Positions 1 to 7,337 of a stretch of DNA of 14,800 bases are shown here, one piece after another. The stretch is from an uncultured Alistipes sp. GTDB lineage: Bacteria > Bacteroidota > Bacteroidia > Bacteroidales > Rikenellaceae. The translations under genes and the position numbers were made by a program. Below the pieces are notes generated by a model, which saw only the letters and a program-made list of their open reading frames with translations, did no database searches and was not told the DNA's origin. The stretch lies in the NCBI GenBank assembly GCA_900769745.1, contig CAAGHX010000174.1, positions 1 to 14,800 of the forward strand, given 5' to 3'. Numbering within the stretch: the first letter of the stretch is position 1; every line of letters starts with the position of its first letter.

Positions 1-66
1 AGGGGACTCGAACCCCTGACCCCGTGCGTGACAGGCACGTATTCTAACCAGCTGAACTAACGCACC
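1..66 (-). tRNA. tRNA-Asp (GTC anticodon), 3' end cut by window
   Basis: Read on the minus strand from position 66, the sequence gives the 5' acceptor half GGTGCGT (66-60), a D arm with the AGCTGGTTA loop, an anticodon stem CGTGC/GCACG (39-35 with 27-23) around a seven-base loop whose central triplet is GTC (complement of 30-32), a short variable loop and a T arm AGGGG-TTCGAGT-CCCCT. The GTC anticodon assigns it to aspartate. The 3' acceptor strand lies beyond position 1, so the gene is incomplete here and any encoded CCA cannot be seen. Confidence 0.96.
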
Positions 67-83
67 ATTGCTGATTGCGGAGA

Positions 84-115
84 CAAAAGTAGTGCAAAAA
101 ATATTAACCTGCAAA
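84..115 (-). promoter_or_regulatory. Bacteroidetes-type promoter of the tRNA-Asp gene
   Basis: On the minus strand a TTTG -33 element (complement of 112-115) is followed after exactly 20 nt by TACTTTTG (complement of 84-91), which fits the TAnnTTTG -7 consensus of Bacteroidetes primary sigma factors. The predicted start falls roughly ten to fifteen bases before the tRNA 5' end at 66, as expected for a short 5' leader. It is the only candidate in the window with both boxes at the expected spacing. Confidence 0.8.
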
Positions 116-203
116 TTTTATGCAATTTTTTTGCGCATTTTTCTCGATATTTTTTCTCGCCGCCTTTTTTACCTTAATATAAAGAGGCCCTAATTCGACC
201 GCC

Positions 204-299
204 TATAATTCGTAGATGGCTGGGGATTTTGAGGCTGCTCACAGTGGCTGAATCCGCGGTCTTACGACCGTTTTATGACTGCACCCCAAGACGTGCTCC
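204..299. repeat. Type I palindromic repeat unit, locus A
   Basis: The unit starts with CCTATAATTCGTAGA (202-216), which recurs at 298-312 at the start of the neighbouring type II unit. It carries a hairpin CGGTC-TTAC-GACCG (257-270) followed by TTTTATGAC. Positions 250-279 match 11309-11338 in 29 of 30 bases, and the hairpin begins 53 nt from the unit start in both copies. The right-hand part is not complementary to the left arm, so this looks like a shorter relative of the type II unit. It is non-coding and lies in the 3' flank of the ABC exporter gene. Boundaries are approximate. Confidence 0.72.
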
Positions 300-424
300 T
301 ATAATTCGTAGAGAATAGGATATTTTGGGGATTGACGAAATGAGAGAATGCGCAGCATACCAAACGTATGTGAGCAATTCTCGAGTAAGCAAGACGCCAA
401 AAGATCCATTCTATACGGATTATA
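300..424. repeat. Type II foldback repeat unit (125 nt), locus A
   Basis: This is one long imperfect palindrome: left arm 300-360 (61 nt), loop CAAAC (361-365), right arm 366-424 (59 nt). The ends TATAAT/ATTATA, the flanking GAATAGGAT and CCAAAAGATCC segments, and the central CATAC/GTATG stem all pair. The left arm shares the core TATTTTG-GGATTG-CGAA-GAGAAT-CGC, with scattered mismatches, with the units at 11263 and 11351. The right end covers the stop codon of the ABC exporter gene (420-422). A long hairpin here could end or stabilise that transcript. A MITE-like element or REP-like sequence would look similar; no target-site duplication is visible. Confidence 0.8.
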
Positions 425-2261
425 AACTTTGCATCTCTATGAGCTTGGCATAAATACCACCCTTGGCAATAAGTTCGGCGTGGGTGCCCTGCTCGGCAAT
501 GCGGCCAGCGTCGATTACGATGATGCGGTCGGCATTGTGGATGGTGCTGAGGCGGTGGGCAATAACCACCGATGTACGACCCTCAAGAAGCGACGTGAGC
601 GCCTCCTGCACCAGCTTCTCGCTCTCGGTGTCGAGTGCCGATGTAGCCTCGTCGAGAATAAGGATTTCGGGGTTCTTAAGCACGGCACGGGCGATGCTGA
701 GTCGCTGGCGCTGGCCTCCCGAAAGCTTCATACCTCTATCGCCGATGTTGGTGTCGTAGCCATTCTCGGTCTGCATAATGAAGTCGTGGGCGTTGGCCAC
801 ACGTGCCGCAGCCTCAATCTGCTGCTGATCGGCCGAAGGACGGCCCATGGCTATATTGTTGCGGATGGTGTCGTTGAAGAGGATAGTCTCCTGCGACACG
901 ATACCCATATGGTCGCGCACGCTCTGCTGGTCGTAGTCGGTAAGAGGACGGCCATCGACCAAAATCTCGCCCTGCGCAGGGTCGTAGAAGCGAGGTATAA
1001 GCTCGCTGAGGGTCGATTTACCACCTCCCGATGGGCCCACGAGAGCAACGGTCTCGCCCTTGCGCACCTCGAAGGAGATGTTATGCAGAATCTCGCGCTG
1101 GCCATCGTAGCTGAACGAGATGTTTCTAAACTCAATCTTATCATTGAACTCGCCGAGTTTCAATGCGTTAGGCTTATCCTCCACCGAGCTCTTGGCGTCG
1201 ATAATCGAGAAGATACGCTCACCCGCAGCGATACCCTGGTTGATGTTGGCAAACTGGTCGATAAACGAGCGCAGAGGTCGTGTGAGCTGCGAGAATGCGG
1301 CTATGTAGGCCACAAAACCCGAAGCTGTCATCGAGCCATTCATCACCAGCGAACCACCGAATACCAGCACCACCGAGATAGCTGTGATACCGAGGAACTC
1401 GCTCATAGGCGACGCCAGCTGCTGCTTGCGAGCCATCGAGAGCAGGATGTTCGACATCTCGCCATTGATGGCGCGGAACTTATCGCGGATATAACCAAAT
1501 GCGTTGTAGCTCTTGATAGCCTTCACACCCGTCAGCGACTCCTCCATAACGCTCACCAGGTCGCCCATACGCTCCTGACCACGCTGTGCGGGGTGGCGCA
1601 GACGCTTGACTATGGAGCCGATGATAAGGCCCACGATAGGCAGATAGAGGATAGAGAAGATGGTAAGCTCCCACGAAATCTTCACCATCATTATCGAGTA
1701 ACCGATGATAAGGAATGGCTCGCGGAATGCCACCTGCAGGGTGTTTGTGATGCAGAACTGCACCACCATAACGTCGGACGTGATTTTCGACATGATGTCG
1801 CCCTTGCGCTGCTCGCTGAAGTGGCCCACGTTCATCGACATTGTGCTCTCGAACATACGGTTACGCATATTTTGCAGTGTGCGCGTACGCAGCGTCTCGA
1901 CAGTCATCGAGCCCAAATATCGGAAGAGGTTGCTCAGCACATTGGCCGAGATGAGCAAGCCCGAAAGCAGAGCCAACAGCTTGGTAATCTTATAATCAGG
2001 GCCAAAGATTGCGGTGTAGGCATAGCTGATGGCGCCATTCATAAACTCCTCGTTGAGTTCAAACTTAGGGAGCGCATAGGTGGGCTCAAAGTGATAACCC
2101 TCCGAGAAGAGCGTACCCACGATGGGGATAATCATCGTGTAGGTGAGGGTGTTGAAAACCGCGTGAAATACCGAATAGAAGAAATAGGGTATGGTATAGC
2201 GACCCAGCGGAGAGGCAAACTCCAGCAGGCGCATATATGTTTTCATCATCGAATTCTTCAT
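420..2261 (-). CDS. ABC exporter, fused permease and ATPase (MsbA/lipid A type)
   Basis: A 613-residue half-transporter with an N-terminal membrane domain (about residues 20-340, several hydrophobic helices) and a C-terminal nucleotide-binding domain. Visible motifs are Walker A GPSGGGKST (409-417), Q-loop Gln457, signature LSGGQRQR (513-520), Walker B ILILDEAT (533-540) with catalytic Glu538, and switch His569 in AHRLST. Length and order fit type IV exporters such as MsbA, which flip lipids or export lipophilic compounds at the inner membrane as dimers; the actual substrate cannot be read from sequence. I chose the ATG at 2261; a TTG lies directly before it and further ATGs at 2249 and 2246 are possible. 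It follows the DHH phosphoesterase gene by 90 bp with no clear promoter between, so co-transcription is likely. Its last residues and stop codon run into the type II repeat. Confidence 0.93.
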   Translation of the reverse strand: MKNSMMKTYMRLLEFASPLGRYTIPYFFYSVFHAVFNTLTYTMIIPIVGTLFSEGYHFEPTYALPKFELNEEFMNGAISYAYTAIFGPDYKITKLLALLSGLLISANVLSNLFRYLGSMTVETLRTRTLQNMRNRMFESTMSMNVGHFSEQRKGDIMSKITSDVMVVQFCITNTLQVAFREPFLIIGYSIMMVKISWELTIFSILYLPIVGLIIGSIVKRLRHPAQRGQERMGDLVSVMEESLTGVKAIKSYNAFGYIRDKFRAINGEMSNILLSMARKQQLASPMSEFLGITAISVVLVFGGSLVMNGSMTASGFVAYIAAFSQLTRPLRSFIDQFANINQGIAAGERIFSIIDAKSSVEDKPNALKLGEFNDKIEFRNISFSYDGQREILHNISFEVRKGETVALVGPSGGGKSTLSELIPRFYDPAQGEILVDGRPLTDYDQQSVRDHMGIVSQETILFNDTIRNNIAMGRPSADQQQIEAAARVANAHDFIMQTENGYDTNIGDRGMKLSGGQRQRLSIARAVLKNPEILILDEATSALDTESEKLVQEALTSLLEGRTSVVIAHRLSTIHNADRIIVIDAGRIAEQGTHAELIAKGGIYAKLIEMQSL

Positions 2262-2290
2262 CAATCTATCGAGCTATTTTTCAGTCTCAA

Positions 2291-2316
2291 CCCACCTCTG
2301 CCTGATGGCGGGTGGG
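2291..2316 (-). other. Hairpin between phosphoesterase and ABC exporter genes
   Basis: CCCACC (2291-2296) pairs with GGTGGG (2311-2316), with an inner GCC/GGC pairing (2300-2302 with 2307-2309). No T-run follows directly on the minus strand, so a classical terminator is unlikely. It may be an RNA processing or stabilising structure in the shared transcript, or chance. Confidence 0.35.
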
Positions 2317-2351
2317 CTGCAATTCTTTTACTTTATTGAGCTAAATCGCTT

Positions 2352-3383
2352 TTACAACAAACCTTCTGCCGCAAACTCCTTGACAGCCTGCTCGAAGCGG
2401 GCAATGGTCTCGGCCATCGATACAAACGACTTGCCACCTGCGGCATTCTTGTGACCGCCACCCTCGAAGTAGCGACCTGCGAAGAGGTTGACATCCACAT
2501 TTCCGCGCGAACGCAACGACACACGGATGAAATCGTGATGCTCAACGAAGATAGCCGACATACGCATCTTCTTGATTGTGAGCGGATAATTCACAAAGCC
2601 CTCGCTATCGCCCTGCTGGAACCAGAAGCGACGCATCTCCTCCTCGGTAAGTGACATATGGGCCACAGTGCCCTTGTGCAGGATGCGCATCTTGCGGTTA
2701 ATCACATAACCAAACAGACGGGCACGACCCTCGGTGAATGAGTTATATACGTTGTTGTAAATCTGCGGAATATTGATACCCGTTGCCGACAACACCGAGA
2801 GTGTGCGGTACAAATCGGGTGTAAGCTGCGAGAACGAGAAGTTACCTGTGTCGGTCATCATACCCACATAAATCACCTCGGCCTGCTCGGCAGTGACGCT
2901 CTCGGCGCCCCACAGAGCCTCAATCAGGCGATAGACCAGATATGATGTGCTCGATGCCTCGGGGTGCGAGAACATCACATCGAACGACTCCGATGGATTG
3001 AGGTGGTGGTCAATCAACACACGCTTAGCCTTGGTGTTCGAGGCTATAAGCTCGCTCAGAGGTGCGTCCAGACGCGAAAGGGTGTGGAAGTCGAGGCAGA
3101 AAATCAAGTCGGCCTGCTCGACAGCCTTATCGGCCACGCCCTGCTTGTCGCTCTTGTAGATAACGATATCCTTCACACCCGTAAGCCACTCCAGATAGTA
3201 TGGGAAGCGGTTGGGGACGATGCAGGTGACGTTATGACCCAATCGGCGCAACGATGTGGCCCACGCAAGTGATGAGCCGAGGGCATCGCCATCGGGATTG
3301 GTATGCGACAAAATTACTATCTGCCGAGGTCCAGACTCGACCATCTCACGCAGAAGCTCTATGTTTGATTGCGATAAATCCAT
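2352..3383 (-). CDS. DHH/DHHA1 phosphoesterase (NrnA-like oligoribonuclease / pAp phosphatase)
   Basis: A 343-residue soluble protein. The DHH domain shows HTNPDGDALGSS (His27, Asp31, Asp33), LDFH with Asp98, the name motif IDHH (124-127) and MTDTGNFSFS with Asp178, together the usual Mn2+ ligands. The C-terminal DHHA1 substrate-binding domain shows the glycine-rich GGGHKNAAGG (308-317). NrnA-type proteins degrade 2-5 nt RNAs and/or dephosphorylate 3'-phosphoadenosine 5'-phosphate; some relatives cleave cyclic dinucleotides, so the exact substrate is open. I start at the ATG at 3383, where family similarity begins; the frame stays open 26 codons further but those residues look non-homologous and overlap the promoter candidate. 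It lies upstream of the ABC exporter gene and probably shares its transcript. Confidence 0.92.
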   Translation of the reverse strand: MDLSQSNIELLREMVESGPRQIVILSHTNPDGDALGSSLAWATSLRRLGHNVTCIVPNRFPYYLEWLTGVKDIVIYKSDKQGVADKAVEQADLIFCLDFHTLSRLDAPLSELIASNTKAKRVLIDHHLNPSESFDVMFSHPEASSTSYLVYRLIEALWGAESVTAEQAEVIYVGMMTDTGNFSFSQLTPDLYRTLSVLSATGINIPQIYNNVYNSFTEGRARLFGYVINRKMRILHKGTVAHMSLTEEEMRRFWFQQGDSEGFVNYPLTIKKMRMSAIFVEHHDFIRVSLRSRGNVDVNLFAGRYFEGGGHKNAAGGKSFVSMAETIARFEQAVKEFAAEGLL

Positions 3384-3427
3384 AAAAAAGGGTTTTCGTA
3401 ACACTTGGCACCCAACGATGCAGGGTG

Positions 3428-3435
3428 CAAATTTA
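3428..3435 (-). promoter_or_regulatory. Candidate -7 box (TAAATTTG) for the DHH phosphoesterase gene
   Basis: The complement of 3428-3435 is TAAATTTG, a match to TAnnTTTG, about 45 nt before the ATG at 3383. No good TTTG/TTG box is found 19-21 nt further upstream, so the call rests on one element. Confidence 0.4.
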
Positions 3436-3454
3436 GTTATAATGTTATTGTGCA

Positions 3455-3473
3455 GCACCACATATAGTGGTAC
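3455..3473 (-). terminator. Possible weak terminator hairpin after the metallophosphoesterase gene
   Basis: ACCAC (3457-3461) pairs with GTGGT (3467-3471) around an ATATA loop, plus one further G-C pair after a mismatch. It lies 19 nt beyond the stop codon at 3492. No T-run follows on the minus strand, so termination is doubtful. Confidence 0.3.
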
Positions 3474-3491
3474 AAATTGACCAATTAGTAG

Positions 3492-4697
3492 TTAAAAAGT
3501 GCGATTCATCAACTCTTTGCCCTCTAAATTGGTTATTTTGACACTCACGCCGTTATCGTTGGCCTTCACAAACATTGCGCTGTTGTTGTCGTTAATCACC
3601 AGCGGGAACTCTATCACGCCACGCTGCGGAGTGAAGCAATGGAAGCTGTGCTGGTGGGCCGAAATCATCAAATCGATGCCCGCCTTATTGAGCAATGGCA
3701 GCAGAATCTGACCCCAGTGCACATTGCCGTGCCACCTCAGCATCTCCTCCACGCACTTCTCGTCCTGCTGCTTCATAGCCTCCACTGCGGGTGGGATGTG
3801 CAGCATCACTATACGGTTCTTCGCCTTGCGGAACTCCTTGCTCTTCAGCACACCCTTAAGCCACTCCACCTGCTCCAGGCGGTACTCGTCGAAGGCCACA
3901 AAACCTGCATATACAGGCTCGGTGTCGGGCTTATCCTCGCCGCAGTCGAGCATCACAACGGCCGTAGAGCCGAAGGTGTAGAAGCCATAGTACTTGCCGT
4001 CGCGGGTGTTGTGGATAAACTCATCGTAGGTGCGAGCCAGGTGGCCACGAGTCTCGTGGTTACCACGCACAACGGCAAAAGGTTTGTTCTTGGCAAACTT
4101 CTCCACCGACACATCGATAAAGCTGGTATAGGGCTGGTCAGGACGCGAGAAGTAGCTCATAATATCGCCCACATAGAAGACCATATCGGCCTCGTCCATA
4201 GGCTGCATAGCCATCAGCTTGCGGCACTTCTCGGCGCTATCGTGGATGTCATTCATCACAACGAAGCTAAACTCCTTGGCCTTGGGGTCGAACGTGCGGA
4301 ACGACTGCCACTCGGTAGCCACCTTCTCGCCGAAGGTAACCTTATAGGGCTGGAAGTCCAACACGCGGGTCGAGACGATGCGATACTCATACTCGGTCGA
4401 AGGCTTCAGGCCATCGATGCGGATGACGTTGTGGGTGTTGTTGGCCATAATAAGACCATCCTTGCGGCTGTCGCACACACGCACCTCCTGGGCACCACGC
4501 TCACGAATCTCCACCTTCGAGAAGCCATTGTGCGAGGTGGTGAATACCACAATCACACCGTCGTAGCACAGACCCTGCAGATAGGGGCCGTGGTTGACCT
4601 TATAGGGCCCACTTTGGGCATTGGTAGCTAAAACGGCCATTGGCTCTATGCACACGCAAAGAGCCAACAGCACCAAGAACTTATAAAATATTCTCAT
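3492..4697 (-). CDS. Secreted calcineurin-like metallophosphoesterase (purple acid phosphatase-like)
   Basis: A 401-residue protein beginning with a hydrophobic signal peptide (about 1-28). An N-terminal beta-sandwich (about 30-135, starting HGPYLQG) resembles the fibronectin-like domain of purple acid phosphatases. The catalytic domain holds the full ligand set: Asp150/His152 (NDIHD), Asp178 (VGDI), Asn213/His214 (GNHE), His300 (LHIPP) and His348/His350 (SAHQHS). The usual GHxH is AHQH here, but both histidines remain. The protein probably acts in the periplasm or outside the cell on phosphate esters; the substrate is unknown. It lies 50 bp downstream of the S41 protease gene and 108 bp before the DHH phosphoesterase start. 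No TAnnTTTG box is visible in the 50-bp gap, so it may be read from the protease promoter. Confidence 0.9.
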   Translation of the reverse strand: MRIFYKFLVLLALCVCIEPMAVLATNAQSGPYKVNHGPYLQGLCYDGVIVVFTTSHNGFSKVEIRERGAQEVRVCDSRKDGLIMANNTHNVIRIDGLKPSTEYEYRIVSTRVLDFQPYKVTFGEKVATEWQSFRTFDPKAKEFSFVVMNDIHDSAEKCRKLMAMQPMDEADMVFYVGDIMSYFSRPDQPYTSFIDVSVEKFAKNKPFAVVRGNHETRGHLARTYDEFIHNTRDGKYYGFYTFGSTAVVMLDCGEDKPDTEPVYAGFVAFDEYRLEQVEWLKGVLKSKEFRKAKNRIVMLHIPPAVEAMKQQDEKCVEEMLRWHGNVHWGQILLPLLNKAGIDLMISAHQHSFHCFTPQRGVIEFPLVINDNNSAMFVKANDNGVSVKITNLEGKELMNRTF

Positions 4698-4713
4698 ATT
4701 GTATCTATTTTAT

Positions 4714-4732
4714 TCGGCAGCACTCCCGCCGA
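4714..4732 (-). terminator. Possible weak terminator after the S41 protease gene
   Basis: TCGGC (4714-4718) pairs with GCCGA (4728-4732) across a nine-base loop, in the 50-bp gap after the protease stop. On the minus strand it is followed by ATAAAAT rather than a T-run, so it may be leaky or meaningless. Confidence 0.3.
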
Positions 4733-4747
4733 GATAAATCCTCGAAC

Positions 4748-6628
4748 CTACTCGTCGGCACGCATACGCTCGCGCTCGTCGGCCTTGAGCGTAGCACCGA
4801 ACACCTTACGCTGGTGCTCGAGCTTAAGAGGCTCGCCAGCACGGGTCTTCGAAGAGGCCAACTCCAACTTGCCAGGCTTCATAGCCGCAGCCTTCTCAGA
4901 GTCGAGTACGCTTGTGCCGCAAATCTGCAACACAGCCTCGAAGAGTGCCAAATCCTTGCTTGTCACGCCCCAGTCGCCAGTAGGCATAGGGAACGTACGA
5001 GCGAAGTACTGAATCTCCTCGCTGCTCGACTTGCTCACATAGCTTGCGATGTCGATATCGGCCTCGAAACCATCGCCATAGTCGTTGAAGCCCTTGGCGT
5101 TGAGGTTGAGGAATGTGATAGGAGCATAAGAGTATGTTGCAGAACCAAATGTCTTGTCAATCACGTCCATACCGCAGTTCTTACCCTCGGTACGAGCACC
5201 TACAACTGTTACAGGCACATCCAAACCACGCAGACCGGCGATAACCATCTCGCTGGCCGATGCTGTGTTGTTTGATGCGATAATCCACAAAGCAGGCATA
5301 TTGAGCGATGGCAGAGCTGTTGTGCCGCTGTGAGTAACAATCTTGCAGACAGAATCGCCATACTTGCTATTGGCGTGACGCTTCAGCGTTGCATAGATCT
5401 GACCGTTATAGTTTGTGCCCAAGATTGAGCTTGCCAACAAGATGCTTGAGTTTACAGAACCACCACCATTCATTCTAAGGTCGAGAATAAGGTCTGTGAT
5501 ACCCTCCTCGCCGATTTTACGCAGAGCGTCGATAAGCTCGGTGTCGTAGTCGGCATCGAACGAGAGGTAGCTCAAGTAACCAATCTTCTTACCAGAGTCG
5601 GCCACTCTCTCAGGCAAAGTGAGCACGCTGCTGTGTGCCACAGGGTTCTCCTGGTAGTAACCGATTGAAAGAGATACATTCGAAGGCTCAACATTGCTGT
5701 TGGTGCCATCGATTCGCTGCACTGTGACAGTACCCATATCGCCATACTGCAAGTTATACCAGTAGTCGTTCACGTTGCTGGCTGTGATGTCGTTACCCTT
5801 CACCTGACCGATGATATCGCCACGGCGGATACCTGCCGACTCAGCCGACGAACCTGGATAGACGTGCTCAACAGCAAAGCCATAGCGCGAACCCTTGTCG
5901 TCGAGAGCCCACAAATAAGAGCTGAGCAACAAACCATAACCCGATACCGATGAAGCGCGAGTGCCCGACGATGAGCCACTGCCGCCGCTAATCTTCTCGA
6001 TGTAAGAGTAGATGTAGCGGTTACCCTTTGAGTCGTAGCCACCATCCATCTCGTTGGTTGTGAGGCTCAACAGGGTCTGCGACAAGTACTTGTCGTAAGA
6101 GAGCGTGAAATCGAATGTATTGCGCTTCTCGTTATACTCATCGAGCCAATAGTACTCCTCCATAAGACGCTCGTCAATCCACTGCACCACTGGGTCGCTG
6201 GCACCAGCACGCTGCTGGACAGTCATAAGCGTAGTGCGGTTGTGGCCTGTAACGGTGATGTAGATAGTAGCCTCGCGGTCGCCACCCGAGTCGTTCTGAC
6301 GCACCTGGATACGAGCCTGATGCTTACCACCCTTGGTGCTGCTACCACCATCGAAGAAGGTAATCATCGCCACGTTGTCGGTGTCGAGCACATAACCATT
6401 ATCGGTCTCGAACGTAACGGTAAGCATCTGAGCCGAGCTATTGCAGAGCTCCGACTTGTTTGAAGTCACGTTCACACCCTCGGTATAGGTCTTGTCCACG
6501 TCATCCTTCTCGCTGCTATCCGAGCAACCTACAGCCACAGCCGAAAAGAGGGCAAAAGCCGCCACGAAGAGCATATTTATCAATCGGCCAGCGGTCGAAG
6601 ATTTCAATGTGAATGAAATATTTTTCAT
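4748..6628 (-). CDS. S41-family serine protease lipoprotein with BACON-like and PDZ domains
   Basis: A 626-residue protein. A signal peptide ends in a lipobox (AVGC, Cys35) followed by SDSSEKDD, an acidic stretch like Bacteroidetes lipoprotein export signals, so exposure on the cell surface is plausible. A BACON/Ig-like beta domain spans about 50-142 (TIYITVTGHN..TVQQRAG). Next come the helical S41 leader (VVQWIDERLMEEYYWLDEY, 147-165), a PDZ-like region (about 229-305, GSSAESAGIRRGDII) and the protease core: LILDLRMNGGG (380-390), catalytic Ser459 in the SASE motif and Lys483 in EGKN, 24 residues apart as expected for the Ser-Lys dyad. A charged tail ends the protein. The ATG at 6628 starts a proper signal peptide; the frame stays open into nth, but that stretch is not convincing. 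A TAnnTTTG box lies 33 nt upstream. The substrate is unknown. Confidence 0.92.
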   Translation of the reverse strand: MKNISFTLKSSTAGRLINMLFVAAFALFSAVAVGCSDSSEKDDVDKTYTEGVNVTSNKSELCNSSAQMLTVTFETDNGYVLDTDNVAMITFFDGGSSTKGGKHQARIQVRQNDSGGDREATIYITVTGHNRTTLMTVQQRAGASDPVVQWIDERLMEEYYWLDEYNEKRNTFDFTLSYDKYLSQTLLSLTTNEMDGGYDSKGNRYIYSYIEKISGGSGSSSGTRASSVSGYGLLLSSYLWALDDKGSRYGFAVEHVYPGSSAESAGIRRGDIIGQVKGNDITASNVNDYWYNLQYGDMGTVTVQRIDGTNSNVEPSNVSLSIGYYQENPVAHSSVLTLPERVADSGKKIGYLSYLSFDADYDTELIDALRKIGEEGITDLILDLRMNGGGSVNSSILLASSILGTNYNGQIYATLKRHANSKYGDSVCKIVTHSGTTALPSLNMPALWIIASNNTASASEMVIAGLRGLDVPVTVVGARTEGKNCGMDVIDKTFGSATYSYAPITFLNLNAKGFNDYGDGFEADIDIASYVSKSSSEEIQYFARTFPMPTGDWGVTSKDLALFEAVLQICGTSVLDSEKAAAMKPGKLELASSKTRAGEPLKLEHQRKVFGATLKADERERMRADE

Positions 6629-6660
6629 ATCTGTACTTGTAAAAAATGTTATCTGATTTT

Positions 6661-6668
6661 CAAAGGTA
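6661..6668 (-). promoter_or_regulatory. Candidate -7 box (TACCTTTG) for the S41 protease gene
   Basis: The complement of 6661-6668 is TACCTTTG, a full TAnnTTTG match, in the 52-bp gap between nth and the protease gene and 33 nt before its ATG. The -33 position has no clear TTTG. The placement favours separate transcription of the protease gene. Confidence 0.5.
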
Positions 6669-6680
6669 GTAAAAGTTTCT

Positions 6681-7328
6681 TTAATTCTCACTATTTCTGC
6701 GCGAAAAGTCGCGACACAACCCCTGAATTCCGCACTTCGAACACTTCGGATTACGAGCCGTGCAGACATAGCGGCCGTGCAAAATGAGCCAATGATGAGC
6801 TATCGGAAGCAGCTCCTTGGGGAAGTGACGCTCCAACTGCAACTCGGTCTGCAGAGGTGTACGGGCATTGTGCGAAAGGCCTATGCGGGCCGCCACACGA
6901 AAGACGTGGGTATCGACAGGCATCACCTGCTTCTGCCACACCACAGCACCCACCACGTTGGCCGTCTTGCGTCCCACGCCAGGCAGACGCTGCAACTCCT
7001 TCAAATCGGCTGGCACCTCGCCCCCAAACTCCTCGCAGAGCATACGGGCCATCGAGGCCAGATGGCGAGCCTTGTTATTGGGATAGGAAATCGAACGGAT
7101 ATATGGAAAGATATCAGCCTCCGTAGCCTCGGCCATAGCCTGAGCCGTTGGGTAGGCCTCGAAGAGGGCTGGAGTGACCATATTGACCCTCTTGTCGGTA
7201 CACTGAGCCGACAAAATCACCGCCACCAGCAGCTCGAAGGTCGAGCCATAGTTGAGCTCGCTCTCGGCCACAGGCATCTCGCGGCTGAAATACTCCACAA
7301 CGCCTTTATATCGCTCTTTGATAGTCAT
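6681..7328 (-). CDS. nth: Endonuclease III (DNA glycosylase/AP lyase)
   Basis: A 215-residue protein, close to the usual length. It shows the helix-hairpin-helix LPGVGRKTANVV (115-126) with catalytic Lys121, then Asp139 in PVDTHVFR, equivalent to Lys120/Asp138 of the E. coli enzyme. The C-terminal 4Fe-4S loop is complete: Cys189-x6-Cys196-x2-Cys199-x5-Cys205. The enzyme removes oxidised pyrimidines and nicks the abasic site in base-excision repair. The gene starts 9 bp after the glycosyltransferase stop codon, so the two are almost certainly co-transcribed, although no functional link is evident. Confidence 0.97.
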   Translation of the reverse strand: MTIKERYKGVVEYFSREMPVAESELNYGSTFELLVAVILSAQCTDKRVNMVTPALFEAYPTAQAMAEATEADIFPYIRSISYPNNKARHLASMARMLCEEFGGEVPADLKELQRLPGVGRKTANVVGAVVWQKQVMPVDTHVFRVAARIGLSHNARTPLQTELQLERHFPKELLPIAHHWLILHGRYVCTARNPKCSKCGIQGLCRDFSRRNSEN

Positions 7329-7337
7329 AATCTCTGT

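Noticed and set aside
204..424. CRISPR or short tandem array reading of the repeats near the exporter gene
   Set aside because: There are only two unequal units, each itself palindromic over its length or core, with no regular spacers and no cas genes.
429..2339. 636-codon plus-strand reading frame opposite the ABC exporter
   Set aside because: It is a mirror of a gene with full ABC motifs on the other strand; the translation is rich in His, Arg and Leu and shows no domain. Similar long mirror frames opposite the helicase (9379-10779) and metallophosphoesterase (3639-4631) were rejected for the same reason.
3384..3461. 26-codon N-terminal extension of the DHH phosphoesterase
   Set aside because: The added residues match nothing in the family and would cover the promoter candidate at 3428-3435; the ATG at 3383 begins the recognisable domain.
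6629..6769. 47-codon N-terminal extension of the S41 protease into nth
   Set aside because: It would hide the signal peptide and lipobox inside the protein and overlap the end of nth and the promoter box; the ATG at 6628 is far better.
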